Source: RGIG4034 sp045576455
Lineage (GTDB): Bacteria; Bacillota; Clostridia; Lachnospirales; Lachnospiraceae
Reading direction: 5' to 3'
Assembly: GCA_045576455.1 (NCBI GenBank)
Contig: JAZNGM010000035.1
Span: 17,647 to 81,646, forward strand
Length of the DNA stretch: 64,000 nt
Part shown: one piece after another, positions 43,077-53,524 of the stretch
Position numbering within the stretch: the first letter of the stretch is position 1
Layout: each line of letters begins with the position of its first letter
The notes under the pieces: model-generated
The model's database searches: none
What the model was told of the DNA's origin: nothing
What the model saw: the letters and a program-made list of their open reading frames with translations, nothing else
Program-made: the position numbers and the translations under genes

Positions 43077-44420
43077 TTAAGAAATTTTGGCGATTTTCTT
43101 AAAAAAATGTAACGCAAGCGGAATTGACAATATTAAAGCAAATACATCCGCTACCGCCTGGGTAACTTCGATTCCTGTTACTCCGTAATAGTATGACAAA
43201 ATCCATATAGCCGGTAAATAGAAAAATCCCTGTCTTGATGCAGATGCAATAATAGCACTTACTGACTTTCCTGTGGCCTGAAGTAACATATTGGTTAGTA
43301 CAATCCACGCATTTAATGGTAAAGTAATACAATTAAAACGTAATGCCATTGCACCGACTTTAATTACCTCGCTATCACCTTTTCTGAATAGCTCAACCAA
43401 AAAAGGTGCACCTAATGCTGTAAGTATAGACAGAACAATCAGAAAAACAAAACTTGTTTTTACACAGAAATAAAATGCTTTTTTAACACGGTCGTATTTT
43501 CCCGCACCATAATTAAAACCACAAACCGGTTGAAATCCCTGACCAAAACCAATAAGTGTAGAATTAATAAACATCATAATACGTCCGGAAACCGTCATTC
43601 CGGCGATTACCGCATCTCCAAACGGTTTTGCAGCAAGATTCATACTGGCTGCTGCAATACTGGCGAGTCCCTGTCTGAAAAGGGAAGGTAAACCACCTTT
43701 TACAATTCTTCCTATGGTACGGGGATGATAATCAAACTTTTTGAGGTTAATATGAATATTTCCTTCCCTGCATGAACCGATTATCAAAAGAACAAAACTT
43801 ATGGACTGACTGATAATAGTCGCCCATGCCGCTCCGGCAATTCCCATATCAAATACATTAATGAGTAAAGGGTCCAAGGCTATATTAATTACTGCACCGG
43901 TAACTATTCCTACCATTGCATACACGGCATTTCCCTGATAACGCATCTGGTTATTCATAACCAGCGACGCCATCATAACGGGTGCCCCGATAAGAATAAT
44001 ACGGATATAATCTTTAGCATAAGGAAGAATAGTATCGGTAGAACCCAGTATATAACAAAGCGGTTCCAGGAAAAGTAATCCTAAAACCGTAAGTATACTA
44101 CCTATAACAAAAGCATACACAAATCCGGTTACGGAAATTTTTTGCGCTTCTTTTGTATCTCCTTTTCCTAATACATTTGCTATTAACACACCGGTACCGT
44201 GCCCAAACATAAAACCTAATGCCTGAATAACAGACATTAGGGCAAAAGCAATACCTACTGCAGCAGTAGCTTGTGTATTAAGGGTTCCTACAAAATAAGT
44301 ATCTGCCATATTGTAGAAGGATGAAATAAGCATACTTATTATAGTAGGAACTGCCATTTTACATACCAGTTTTTCAACCGGTGCCGTTGTCATTAATATC
44401 TTCTTTTCTTCCTGTGTCAT
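43077..44420 (-). CDS. MATE-family multidrug/metabolite exporter
   Basis: The 447-residue protein has twelve helices in two six-helix halves. The start is typical (PVEKLVCKMAVPTIISMLISSFYNMADTYFVGTL), and the second half has GFGQGFQPVCGFNYGAGKYDRVKKAFYF. MATE proteins exchange Na+ or H+ for cationic drugs or metabolites across the cytoplasmic membrane. It lies 31 bases after the antiporter gene and may be co-transcribed with it. The substrate is unknown. Confidence 0.93.
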   Translation of the reverse strand: MTQEEKKILMTTAPVEKLVCKMAVPTIISMLISSFYNMADTYFVGTLNTQATAAVGIAFALMSVIQALGFMFGHGTGVLIANVLGKGDTKEAQKISVTGFVYAFVIGSILTVLGLLFLEPLCYILGSTDTILPYAKDYIRIILIGAPVMMASLVMNNQMRYQGNAVYAMVGIVTGAVINIALDPLLINVFDMGIAGAAWATIISQSISFVLLIIGSCREGNIHINLKKFDYHPRTIGRIVKGGLPSLFRQGLASIAAASMNLAAKPFGDAVIAGMTVSGRIMMFINSTLIGFGQGFQPVCGFNYGAGKYDRVKKAFYFCVKTSFVFLIVLSILTALGAPFLVELFRKGDSEVIKVGAMALRFNCITLPLNAWIVLTNMLLQATGKSVSAIIASASRQGFFYLPAIWILSYYYGVTGIEVTQAVADVFALILSIPLALHFFKKIAKIS

Positions 44421-44451
44421 AAAACACTTCCTTAATAAATAATATTAACGT

Positions 44452-45630
44452 TTACTCTCCCTGAGGAGTATTTTTATATAAAATCTTTAATATAATTGGT
44501 GTAACAATAGAAGAAATAATAATCAGCATAATAACAGCTGTAAAATAAACATCTGTCATTAAACCGACAGAAAGGCCTTTTTGCGCTACGATAAGCGCAA
44601 CCTCTCCTCTTGTCATCATACCAACACCTATTTTTAATGCTTCGTTATTATTAAATCCACATATTCTTGATATAAATCCGCAACCTATTATTTTCGTAAT
44701 AAGGGCCACCACTACAAATGCTACTGAAAAGAGCAGTATTGAAGTATCAAATGAATCTATGTTTGTCTTAAGGCCGATACTTGCAAAGAATACAGGTCCA
44801 AAAAGCATATATGAATTAATATCCATTTTTTCTGCTATATATTTAGAATCCCTAATTGAACACAAAATAATACCTGCAACAAAGGCACCGGTAATATCTG
44901 CTATTCCAAAATACTTTTCAGCCACATACGCCATAATGAAGCAAAGTGCCAATCCTGCAATCGGAATTCTACGGGTATGCGGATATCTGTTATCAACAAT
45001 TTTGAAAATTTTATAAGCAATAAATCCTACTACTATTGCAAACACAAAGAATAATCCGGTCTGGCCTACAATTTTACCGGGACTTACATTAGGGTCTTTA
45101 AATGCAATAACAAATGTAAGAACAATAATACCTATAATATCATCAATAATAGCAGCACTTAATATAGTTGTTCCCACTTTTCCTTTAAGGCGTCCCATTT
45201 CACGCAGGGCTTCAACTGTAATACTGACAGAAGTTGCTGTCATGATACATCCTATAAAAACTGCTTTCAGGAAACCTTCAGAACCGAAAGATTCAAATCC
45301 GTAAAAAGCCATATATAAAAGTGAACCGCCTACAAGAGGAACTGCTACACCAAAACATGCAATTAAAAATGCTTTAAAACCGGTCTTAATAAGTTCCTTT
45401 AAGTCCGTTTCAAGTCCCGCACAGAACATTAATAAAATTACACCGATTTCTGCCATCTGCATAAGAAAATCTGTCTGTTCTACAAGACCTAAAATACTTG
45501 GTCCAATGATAAGTCCGGCAATAATTTCACCTGCAACCTGGGGTGCTTTTAATTTTCTTGCTACGATACCAAAAAACTTTGCAAATACAATGATAATGGC
45601 CAAATCTTTAAATACGTCATAAACTTCCAT
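44452..45630 (-). CDS. Cation:proton antiporter (CPA2/Kef type)
   Basis: The 392-residue protein has about twelve helices: VAGEIIAGLIIGPSILG, then FCAGLETDLKELIK, then TATSVSITVEALREMGRLKGKVGTTILSAAIIDDIIGIIVL with the paired Asp residues of the CPA2 ion site, and a late GMMTRGEVALIVAQKGL. It would exchange Na+ or K+ for H+ to control pH and salt. No TrkA-N domain is present. It is probably the first gene of an operon with the MATE exporter. Confidence 0.92.
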   Translation of the reverse strand: MEVYDVFKDLAIIIVFAKFFGIVARKLKAPQVAGEIIAGLIIGPSILGLVEQTDFLMQMAEIGVILLMFCAGLETDLKELIKTGFKAFLIACFGVAVPLVGGSLLYMAFYGFESFGSEGFLKAVFIGCIMTATSVSITVEALREMGRLKGKVGTTILSAAIIDDIIGIIVLTFVIAFKDPNVSPGKIVGQTGLFFVFAIVVGFIAYKIFKIVDNRYPHTRRIPIAGLALCFIMAYVAEKYFGIADITGAFVAGIILCSIRDSKYIAEKMDINSYMLFGPVFFASIGLKTNIDSFDTSILLFSVAFVVVALITKIIGCGFISRICGFNNNEALKIGVGMMTRGEVALIVAQKGLSVGLMTDVYFTAVIMLIIISSIVTPIILKILYKNTPQGE

Positions 45631-45766
45631 TTTTTTACCTTCTTTCAGTTACCTACATTAATATAATCAATATTAGTACAAACGATACGATTTTAACATT
45701 ATTGTTGTAAAAAAGATAGAGAAATATTAAAATGTTTCCAAGAAAATGAAAGATTTATAGTGATTT

Positions 45767-46576
45767 ATGGCAAAAAATAAAGATAATAACTTAAAAATAA
45801 CCAATAACTATGTTAAAAACCCTTGCGTTGATGAAGTATTATTTGAAAAAGCAAGGGAATTTGTTATTAATAATTTGTCAACGGCAGGCGGCATAGGTAC
45901 GCTCAGTGAAAAGACTATTCACGCAGTATTGAAATATTATTATGCACCGAATGACGCTTATCATGAAATAAAAGTTAATTCTTTTGTCGCTGATATAATG
46001 GTAGACGGGGAAATAATAGAAATTCAGACACGAAATTTTAATACCATGCGTGATAAATTGAATTGTTTCTTAGAAAATCATGAAGTTACCATCGTATATC
46101 CGGTTGCTTATACAAAATGGATTTCCTGGATTGATCCCGAAACCGGCGAGATGACTAAAAAGCATAAATCACCTAAAAGAGGCAGTATATATTCCATTAT
46201 GCCGGAGCTATACCGTATAAAAATGTTTCTTAAAAATCCGTCTCTTCATTTTACTATATGTATGATTGATGTTGAGGAAAGCCGTTTCTTAAACGGATGG
46301 AGTAAAGACAAAAAAAGAGGGTCCGTCAGACATGACGGACTCCCTATAAATATTTACGATGAAATTAATTTTGATTTAGAAAACGGATACAGACAATTTC
46401 TACCGGATACTCTTCCTCATCAATTTACCTCAAAAGATTTTAAAGTACATGCAAAGATTAACCAGAACCTTGCTAATGTTACCCTTAATATTCTTTATCA
46501 TGTAGGTGTAGTGGACCGTATCGGTAAAGATGGAAAAGCTTATCTGTATGAAATTATTCCACCATCTATTCCGTAG
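45767..46576 (+). CDS. Uncharacterised protein beside gyrA with a nuclease-like ExQ core
   Basis: This 269-residue cytoplasmic protein is of no family I recognise. Residues 67-87 read as E-(x)8-D76-(x)8-E85-I-Q87 within alternating hydrophobic strands (FVADIMVD, GEIIEIQTR), the pattern of the PD-(D/E)xK nuclease core with Gln for Lys. An N-terminal helix (SEKTIHAVLKYYY) sits where the nuclease fold has its first helix. The C-terminal third (about 200-262) is helical with a winged-helix feel (LANVTLNILYHVGVVDRIG). It is one of few plus-strand genes on this arm. Its 3' end overlaps gyrA by 11 bases. A nuclease role is inference only. Confidence 0.75.
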   Translation: MAKNKDNNLKITNNYVKNPCVDEVLFEKAREFVINNLSTAGGIGTLSEKTIHAVLKYYYAPNDAYHEIKVNSFVADIMVDGEIIEIQTRNFNTMRDKLNCFLENHEVTIVYPVAYTKWISWIDPETGEMTKKHKSPKRGSIYSIMPELYRIKMFLKNPSLHFTICMIDVEESRFLNGWSKDKKRGSVRHDGLPINIYDEINFDLENGYRQFLPDTLPHQFTSKDFKVHAKINQNLANVTLNILYHVGVVDRIGKDGKAYLYEIIPPSIP

Positions 46577-49088
46577 TTTCATCTAATGGAGAATTTTGTA
46601 TTGCTTCATCAATATCATCAAATTCCTGTTCCCCGTTAGATAATCTTTCACGTACTTTTGCAATTTTTGCAACTTTTACTTTGTCAGGAAGATTAATCAT
46701 CTTAACCCCTGAAGTAATTCTGCCAAGCTTGGATATCTCATCCATTCTAAGCTGGATAATAATACCCTGTGTAGTAATCATAAGAATTTCATGATCATCC
46801 GTTACAGCTTTTACGCCAACAACGTATCCTGTCTTTTCCATAATCTTATAACACTTCACACCTTTACCGCCACGATGCTGTACGGTAAATTCATCAAGGT
46901 AGGTTCTCTTTCCAAGACCATACTCAGAGACTATAAGTAAAGAATCTCCCTGGTGATCAAGCTGCATTCCGATGATTTCATCATCATCGTCAAGATTCAT
47001 ACCGATAACACCCATAGATGTTCTTCCGGTTGCACGGACATCCGTTTCTTTAAAGCGGATACACATACCATTCTTAGTAACAAGGAAAATATCTGAATCT
47101 TTTGTTGTTGTTTTAACTTCAATCAATTCGTCATCATCACGGAGTGTAATGGCAGCAAGACCATTTTTACGGATATTCATATATTCCGTAAGAGATGTTT
47201 TCTTAACAATACCTTTCTTTGTTACCATAAAGAGATTTCTGTCTTCTTCATAATCCTTAATAGGAATGATAGCCGTAATTTTTTCTCCCGGATTCATCTG
47301 AAGAAGATTTACAATTGCAGTACCTCTTGCAGTTCTTCCTGCTTCCGGAATCTGATATACCTTTAATCTGTATACCCGTCCAAAGTTAGTAAAGAAATTA
47401 ATATAATGATGCGTTGTTGTCATAAGAAGGTCTTCAATAAAATCTTCTTCTATTGTCTGCATACCCTTAATTCCCTTACCGCCACGGTTCTGGGATTTGA
47501 AATTATCAACAGTCATTCTTTTAATATAACCGAGATTTGTCATGGCAAGAATAGTATTTTCATTTGGAATAAGGTCTTCCATTGAAATATCAAATTCATC
47601 AAAACCAATCTGGGTTCTTCTGTCATCACCGAATCTGTCTGAGATTTCAATAATTTCAGTACGGATAACACCAAGAAGTATTTTTTCATCACCAAGAATT
47701 GCTTTCAATTCAGCAATTTTTAATAATAATTCCTGATGCTCATTTTCAAGCTTCTCTCTTTCCAAACCGGTAAGAGCTCTAAGACGCATATCAACGATTG
47801 CACCTGCCTGGATTTCTGTTAATCCAAAGCGCTGCATTAATGTTTCTTTTGCAATCTGTACATTAGCACTTCCTCTGATAATCTTAATAACTTCATCAAT
47901 ATTATCCAGTGCAATTAATAATCCCTGTAAAATATGGTCTCTTTCTTCTGCTTTATTAAGATCATATTTTGTTCTTCTTGTTACGACATCCTTCTGATGA
48001 TCCAGATAATATGTCAGCATATCAAGAAGATTTAATACTTTTGGTTCATAATTAACCAATGCAAGCATAATAACACCAAAAGTATCCTGTAACTGGGTAT
48101 GTTTATATAACTGATTTAAAATTACGTTTGCATTAGCATCTTTACGTAATTCTATAACAATGCGCATACCTTCACGGGAAGATTCGTCACGCAAATCAGT
48201 AATACCATCAATCTTTTTCTCTCTGACAAGTTCTGCAATTTTTTCAATAAGTCTTGCTTTATTTACCATATACGGTAATTCTGAAACAATAATTCTGCTC
48301 TTACCGTTTGGCATCATTTCTACATCAGAAACACCACGGACTCTTATTTTTCCTCTACCGGTACGGTATGCTTCTTCAATTCCGCGTGTTCCGAGTATTA
48401 CACCACCCGTAGGGAAATCCGGGCCTTTAACTATATCAATAATTTCTTCGATATCTGTTTTTCTGTCTTCAATAATTTCATTATCAATAATCTTAACAAC
48501 TGCATTGATAACTTCACGGAGATTGTGAGGTGGAATATTAGTTGCCATACCAACAGCAATACCGGTTGTACCGTTACATAAAAGATTAGGATAACGGCTC
48601 GGTAAAACTCTCGGCTCTTTTTCCGTTTCATCAAAGTTAGGATCAAAATCTACGGTTTCTTTGTTAATATCAGCAAGCATTTCCATTGATATTTTAGAAA
48701 GTCTTGCTTCTGTATAACGCATAGCAGCCGCACCGTCGCCATCGACAGAACCAAAGTTACCATGTCCGTCTACAAGACAATAACGGAAAGACCATTCCTG
48801 TGCCATGTTAACAAGTGCACCATAAATAGAACTATCACCATGAGGGTGATATTTACCCATTGTATCACCGACAATACGTGCACATTTTCTGTGAGGCTTG
48901 TCGGGTCCATTATTTAATTCACTCATGGAGTAGAGAACTCTTCTTTGTACCGGCTTAAGTCCGTCTCTTACATCAGGAAGTGCACGGGCTGCAATAACAC
49001 TCATTGCATAATTTATATAGGAGTCCTCCATTGTCTTTTTCAGATCAACATCGTGAATCTTGTCAAAGATATTGTCTTCCATACTCAA
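46566..49088 (-). CDS. gyrA: DNA gyrase subunit A
   Basis: This is the 840-residue breakage-reunion subunit of gyrase, which introduces negative supercoils with GyrB. The catalytic tyrosine is Y125 (RYTEARL). The quinolone-determining region is KYHPHGDSSIYGAL, with Ser at the first hot spot (S86) and Gly (G90) where many species have Asp or Glu. The C-terminal beta-pinwheel carries the GyrA box (NRGGKGI), which separates it from ParC. The acidic tail (EFDDIDEAIQNSPLDETTE) is normal. It follows gyrB by about 40 bases in the origin operon. Confidence 0.98.
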   Translation of the reverse strand: MSMEDNIFDKIHDVDLKKTMEDSYINYAMSVIAARALPDVRDGLKPVQRRVLYSMSELNNGPDKPHRKCARIVGDTMGKYHPHGDSSIYGALVNMAQEWSFRYCLVDGHGNFGSVDGDGAAAMRYTEARLSKISMEMLADINKETVDFDPNFDETEKEPRVLPSRYPNLLCNGTTGIAVGMATNIPPHNLREVINAVVKIIDNEIIEDRKTDIEEIIDIVKGPDFPTGGVILGTRGIEEAYRTGRGKIRVRGVSDVEMMPNGKSRIIVSELPYMVNKARLIEKIAELVREKKIDGITDLRDESSREGMRIVIELRKDANANVILNQLYKHTQLQDTFGVIMLALVNYEPKVLNLLDMLTYYLDHQKDVVTRRTKYDLNKAEERDHILQGLLIALDNIDEVIKIIRGSANVQIAKETLMQRFGLTEIQAGAIVDMRLRALTGLEREKLENEHQELLLKIAELKAILGDEKILLGVIRTEIIEISDRFGDDRRTQIGFDEFDISMEDLIPNENTILAMTNLGYIKRMTVDNFKSQNRGGKGIKGMQTIEEDFIEDLLMTTTHHYINFFTNFGRVYRLKVYQIPEAGRTARGTAIVNLLQMNPGEKITAIIPIKDYEEDRNLFMVTKKGIVKKTSLTEYMNIRKNGLAAITLRDDDELIEVKTTTKDSDIFLVTKNGMCIRFKETDVRATGRTSMGVIGMNLDDDDEIIGMQLDHQGDSLLIVSEYGLGKRTYLDEFTVQHRGGKGVKCYKIMEKTGYVVGVKAVTDDHEILMITTQGIIIQLRMDEISKLGRITSGVKMINLPDKVKVAKIAKVRERLSNGEQEFDDIDEAIQNSPLDETTE

Positions 49089-49127
49089 ACTTTATCTCCC
49101 ATCTGCGGATATTCCGCATTATTAAAG

Positions 49128-51044
49128 TTAAATATCAAGATTTTTAACAAATTTAGCGTTTTCTTCAATGAATTCTCTTCTTGGTTCTACCTTATCGCCC
49201 ATTAAAATATTAAAAGTAAGATCAACCTCTGAATCCATTTCCGGATCATAATTAACTTTCTTTAATATTCTCTTTTCAGGATCCATGGTTGTATCCCAAA
49301 GCTGCTCGGCATCCATTTCACCAAGACCTTTATAACGCTGAATCTTATTATTCTGATCTCTTCCTACTTCTGTAAGAATTTGGTTCAATTCTTCATCTGA
49401 ATATGCATACCAGACTTTTTTATTCTTTTCAAGCTTATATAAAGGTGGTTGTGCAAGATAAACATAACCTTGTTTAATAAGTTCAGGCATAAAACGGAAA
49501 ATAAATGTAAGTAAAAGCGTAGCAATATGTGCACCGTCAACATCGGCATCCGTCATAATAATGATTTTATGATATCTGAGTTTTGATATATCAAAATCAT
49601 CATGTATACCTGTACCAAATGCAGTAATCATTGCTTTAATTTCTGCATTTCCGTATATTTTATCTAATCTTGCTTTTTCAACATTAAGAATTTTACCTCT
49701 AAGCGGAAGAATTGCCTGAGTAGCTCTGTCTCTTGCTGTTTTTGCACTACCGCCGGCGGAATCTCCCTCAACGATATAAATTTCGCAATTTTTAGGATCT
49801 TTATCGGAACAATCAGCTAATTTACCCGGTAAAGCCATTCCTTCAAGAGCCGTTTTTCTTCTTGTTAAGTCTCTTGCTTTTCTGGCTGCTTCTCTTGCAC
49901 GTTGTGCAAGAATAGATTTTTCACAAATAAGCTTTGCTATAACAGGATTTTGCTCGAGGAAATAAGTTAACTGTTCACTAACTATACTATCAACAGCTCC
50001 ACGGGCTTCAGAATTACCAAGTTTCTGTTTAGTCTGTCCTTCAAACTGAGGGTCTTCAATTTTAATACTTACAATTGCAGTAAGACCTTCTCTTATATCC
50101 TCACCGGAAAGATTTTGTTCACTTTCTTTAAGCAGTTTATTTGCTCTGGCATAATCATTAAATGTCTTTGTAATAGCATTTCTAAATCCTGCAAGATGGG
50201 TACCGCCTTCAGGTGTATTAATGTTATTAACAAAGCTGAAAGAACTTTCATTGAATGCATCGTTATGCTGCATGGCAACTTCTACATATACATTATCTTT
50301 TGTTCCTTCAAAATACAAAACATTATCATAAAGTGGTGTTTTTCCTTTATTCAGATAATCTACAAATTCTTTAATACCACCTTCATAATGGAATTCTTTT
50401 TTTACTTCATTTTCCTGACGTTTATCTCTAAGAATGATTCGTAAATTCTTAGTAAGAAATGCCATTTCACGAAGTCTTTGTTTTAAAATATCAAATTCAT
50501 AAACCGTTTCTTCAAAAATAGTACCGTCCGGTTTAAAAGTTACCTTAGTACCGGTATGAGATAATTCACATGTACCTATTTCTTTAAGGTCATACATTAC
50601 CTGACCACGTTCATATCTCTGTTTATATACTTTTCCGTTACGGCATATTTCTACTTCAAGCCAGTCTGAAAGAGCATTAACAACAGAAGCACCTACACCG
50701 TGAAGACCACCGGACACTTTATATCCGCCACCGCCGAATTTACCACCGGCATGAAGTATGGTAAATACAACCTGAACCGCAGGTAAACCGGCTTTATGGT
50801 TAATATCAACCGGAATACCACGTCCGTTATCTATTACCGTTATGGAATTATCCTCATTAATTGAAACATCAATTGTATCACAATAACCTGCCAGAGCTTC
50901 ATCAACGGCATTATCCACTATTTCATATACAAGATGATGTAAACCACGCGAAGAAGTAGAACCAATATACATACCGGGTCTTTTTCTTACAGCTTCCAGT
51001 CCTTCTAATATCTGAATCTGATCTCCACCGTATTCAGTACTCAT
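49128..51044 (-). CDS. gyrB: DNA gyrase subunit B
   Basis: This is the 638-residue ATPase subunit of gyrase. The GHKL ATP site shows EIVDNAVDEALAGYC, VIDNGRGIPV and GGLHGVGASVVNALS. The TOPRIM domain shows YIVEGDSAGGSAK and DADVDGAHI. The C-terminus ends normally (YKGLGEMDAEQLWDTTMDPEKR). It lies between recF and gyrA in the conserved dnaA-dnaN-recF-gyrB-gyrA order. Confidence 0.98.
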   Translation of the reverse strand: MSTEYGGDQIQILEGLEAVRKRPGMYIGSTSSRGLHHLVYEIVDNAVDEALAGYCDTIDVSINEDNSITVIDNGRGIPVDINHKAGLPAVQVVFTILHAGGKFGGGGYKVSGGLHGVGASVVNALSDWLEVEICRNGKVYKQRYERGQVMYDLKEIGTCELSHTGTKVTFKPDGTIFEETVYEFDILKQRLREMAFLTKNLRIILRDKRQENEVKKEFHYEGGIKEFVDYLNKGKTPLYDNVLYFEGTKDNVYVEVAMQHNDAFNESSFSFVNNINTPEGGTHLAGFRNAITKTFNDYARANKLLKESEQNLSGEDIREGLTAIVSIKIEDPQFEGQTKQKLGNSEARGAVDSIVSEQLTYFLEQNPVIAKLICEKSILAQRAREAARKARDLTRRKTALEGMALPGKLADCSDKDPKNCEIYIVEGDSAGGSAKTARDRATQAILPLRGKILNVEKARLDKIYGNAEIKAMITAFGTGIHDDFDISKLRYHKIIIMTDADVDGAHIATLLLTFIFRFMPELIKQGYVYLAQPPLYKLEKNKKVWYAYSDEELNQILTEVGRDQNNKIQRYKGLGEMDAEQLWDTTMDPEKRILKKVNYDPEMDSEVDLTFNILMGDKVEPRREFIEENAKFVKNLDI

Positions 51045-51074
51045 ACATTCTCCAATCTGCGGATTTTACCGCTA

Positions 51075-52166
51075 TTACTTAACATTTTCGTTAATTATCT
51101 TACCATTTTGAATTTCAAAAACTTTATCAATTTCAAATCTGTTATTAACAAATTCATCAAGACCGGTACAGGTAATAATTGTCTGCATTTTTCCTATGTA
51201 ATTTAAAAGATAGTTTTGTCTGTTACTATCAAGTTCAGACAAAACATCATCAAGTAAAAGAATAGGATTTTCCTTTGTTATTTTCTTTACCAACTCAATC
51301 TCTGATAATTTTAATGACAAAGCAGCAGTTCTTTGTTGTCCCTGACTACCAAATTTACGGATATCTATACCACCGACTAAAAATGATATATCATCCCTAT
51401 GGGGTCCTACTGTTGTTTGTTTTAACTTAATGTCTTTTTCTTTACTTTTAATAAGATTATCTTCAAAATCTTCTATTAAAGTGTTCGGTTCATATGTAAT
51501 TAATAATTCTTCTCTTCCGCCGGAAAGCGTTTTATGTATATCATAAATAATTTCGTTTAATTGCTCTACAAAAAGCTTTCTTCGTTCTATTATTTTACTT
51601 CCATAAGAGACAAGCTGGGAATTCCATATATTAATTGTTTCCAATAAAGACGGATTATAATACGAATCTTTTAATAAAGAATTCCTTTGTTCAACTATTT
51701 TTTTGTATTGAGACAAATTATAGAAATAAAAAGAATCTATTTGACACAATTCTGCATCAATAAAATTTCTTCTTTCAGAAGGATCATTTTTAATAATAGA
51801 TAAATCCTCAGGACTAAATAATACAACTTTTAATAAACCTAATAATTCAGATGCTTTTTTTAATTTCATTCCATCAACAGCAATATATTTAGACTTGCTG
51901 CTTCTTAAATGCATATCAATTTTCTGGCCAATATTATCTTTATAGATATAAGCTTTAATATGACCTTCATCACATCCAAAACGTATTATTTCTTTATCTT
52001 TACTACCTTTATGTGACTTAATCGTTGCACATAAATATATAGATTCTAAAATATTAGTCTTACCCTGGGCATTATCTCCGAAAAGGATATTTGTTCCTTC
52101 GTCAAAAGTAATATTAAGATTTTCATAATTACGAAAATTACTTAATTCAAGTGATTTGATAATCAT
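51075..52166 (-). CDS. recF: DNA replication and repair protein RecF
   Basis: The 363-residue SMC-like ATPase loads RecA at single-strand gaps. Walker A is GDNAQGKTNILE, the signature SQGQQRTAALSLKL and Walker B PILLLDDVLSELD. ATG 52166 directly follows the stop of the S4-domain gene, with AAGGATTG as ribosome site, so the two are coupled. Length and context are normal. Confidence 0.97.
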   Translation of the reverse strand: MIIKSLELSNFRNYENLNITFDEGTNILFGDNAQGKTNILESIYLCATIKSHKGSKDKEIIRFGCDEGHIKAYIYKDNIGQKIDMHLRSSKSKYIAVDGMKLKKASELLGLLKVVLFSPEDLSIIKNDPSERRNFIDAELCQIDSFYFYNLSQYKKIVEQRNSLLKDSYYNPSLLETINIWNSQLVSYGSKIIERRKLFVEQLNEIIYDIHKTLSGGREELLITYEPNTLIEDFEDNLIKSKEKDIKLKQTTVGPHRDDISFLVGGIDIRKFGSQGQQRTAALSLKLSEIELVKKITKENPILLLDDVLSELDSNRQNYLLNYIGKMQTIITCTGLDEFVNNRFEIDKVFEIQNGKIINENVK

Positions 52167-52376
52167 CTATTTTTCAATCCTTATCTCATTTCCATCAAAT
52201 AGGACAACATCGCCGTCATAAAGTTTTTTACCACGTTGTGTTTCAACTTCACCGTTTACTTTTACAAGACCATCCTGAATTACAAATTTTGCATCTACAC
52301 CACTTTCAACCAGTCCTGCTGCTTTTAATGCTTGTCCTAACTTAATAAATTCATCTCTTAATTTGATGATTTCCAT
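52167..52376 (-). CDS. S4-domain RNA-binding protein (YaaA/RlbA type)
   Basis: This 69-residue protein is essentially one S4 fold: KLRDEFIKLGQALKAAGLVESGVDAKFVIQDGLVKVNGEVETQRGKKLYDGDVV. It is the small RNA-binding gene always found between dnaN and recF in Firmicutes. It probably binds ribosomal RNA; the exact role is not established. Confidence 0.94.
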   Translation of the reverse strand: MEIIKLRDEFIKLGQALKAAGLVESGVDAKFVIQDGLVKVNGEVETQRGKKLYDGDVVLFDGNEIRIEK

Positions 52377-52414
52377 AATAATATAATCTCCTAAATATAT
52401 TTTTAAAATTTATT

Positions 52415-53524
52415 TTAGGAAACAGTTGTAAAATTAACCGGAAGAATAAGATAAATATATTTTTCTTCTGCATCTCTTATGAAGCAAGGAGCTTTGGAAT
52501 TAACAAGATATATATCTATTTCTTCATCATCTATAACTTTTAACGCATCGATTAAGAACTTAGGATTAAATCCAATCATTAGATCCTTACCCTGTTTCTT
52601 AATATCTATTTCTTCATTCATGCTACCAACAGTTGAATTAATTTTTAATTCCATGCTTATATCATTAATTGTGATTATAATAGGCTTTTTATCTCCTTCT
52701 TTAACAAGTAAAAGAGATCTGTCTATACTTTCAAGCATTTCTTTTCTGTTAATAGTAACTTTAGTTTCGTAATCTTTAGAAAGCATCTGATCAATTTTAA
52801 AATATTCACCTTCTATTAATCTGCTTACTATAACAGTATTATCGAATTCAAAAATAATATGTTTATCTGCAAAGAATATACTAATATCTTTATCAGCATC
52901 ACCGGACAAAATTTTGCTTATTTCATTTAATGTCTTACCCGGTACAACAACCTTTTTATGACTATAACTATTTTTTAATTTAATATTTCTGATAGAAATT
53001 CTATGACCGTCAAGTGATACAACTTTTAAATTATCTTCATTAATTTCAAATAATTCACCGGTCATTAATTTATTATTATCATTATCTGCTATAGAAAAGA
53101 TAGTCTGGCGTACTACTTCTTTTAATGTAAACTGACTTACAATTACACAATCTCTTCTTTCTATATTTGGCAAATAAGAAAAATCATCTCCCGGTTTACC
53201 TATAATATTAAATTTTGCTTTTTCGCAGGTAATAGTAGTTTTATAGTTATTGTCTGTTTCAACCGTAATATTATTGTCAGGAAGTTTTCTCACAATTTCT
53301 CCGAAAATTTTTGCATCAAGAGCTATAATACCTTTTTCAATAATCTCACCATCAATAACGGTTTCTATTCCAAGTTCCATATCATTAGCAGTAAGTGTAA
53401 TATTTCCTTTTGTTGTATCAATAAGAATACACTCAAGAATAGACATTGTAGTTTTATTAGGAACAGCTTTTGATACTATTTGTACTCCGTTAAGTAAATT
53501 AGATTTTGAACAGATAAATTTCAT
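52415..53524 (-). CDS. dnaN: DNA polymerase III beta sliding clamp
   Basis: This is a 369-residue beta clamp with three repeated domains. It starts MKFICSKSNLLNGVQIVSKAVPNKTTMSILECILI and ends YIYLILPVNFTTVS, close to the LPMRL-type end of the family. It tethers the polymerase to DNA as a dimer ring. GAAGGGAG precedes the ATG. The upstream gap to dnaA (293 bases) holds DnaA-box-like sites. Confidence 0.97.
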   Translation of the reverse strand: MKFICSKSNLLNGVQIVSKAVPNKTTMSILECILIDTTKGNITLTANDMELGIETVIDGEIIEKGIIALDAKIFGEIVRKLPDNNITVETDNNYKTTITCEKAKFNIIGKPGDDFSYLPNIERRDCVIVSQFTLKEVVRQTIFSIADNDNNKLMTGELFEINEDNLKVVSLDGHRISIRNIKLKNSYSHKKVVVPGKTLNEISKILSGDADKDISIFFADKHIIFEFDNTVIVSRLIEGEYFKIDQMLSKDYETKVTINRKEMLESIDRSLLLVKEGDKKPIIITINDISMELKINSTVGSMNEEIDIKKQGKDLMIGFNPKFLIDALKVIDDEEIDIYLVNSKAPCFIRDAEEKYIYLILPVNFTTVS

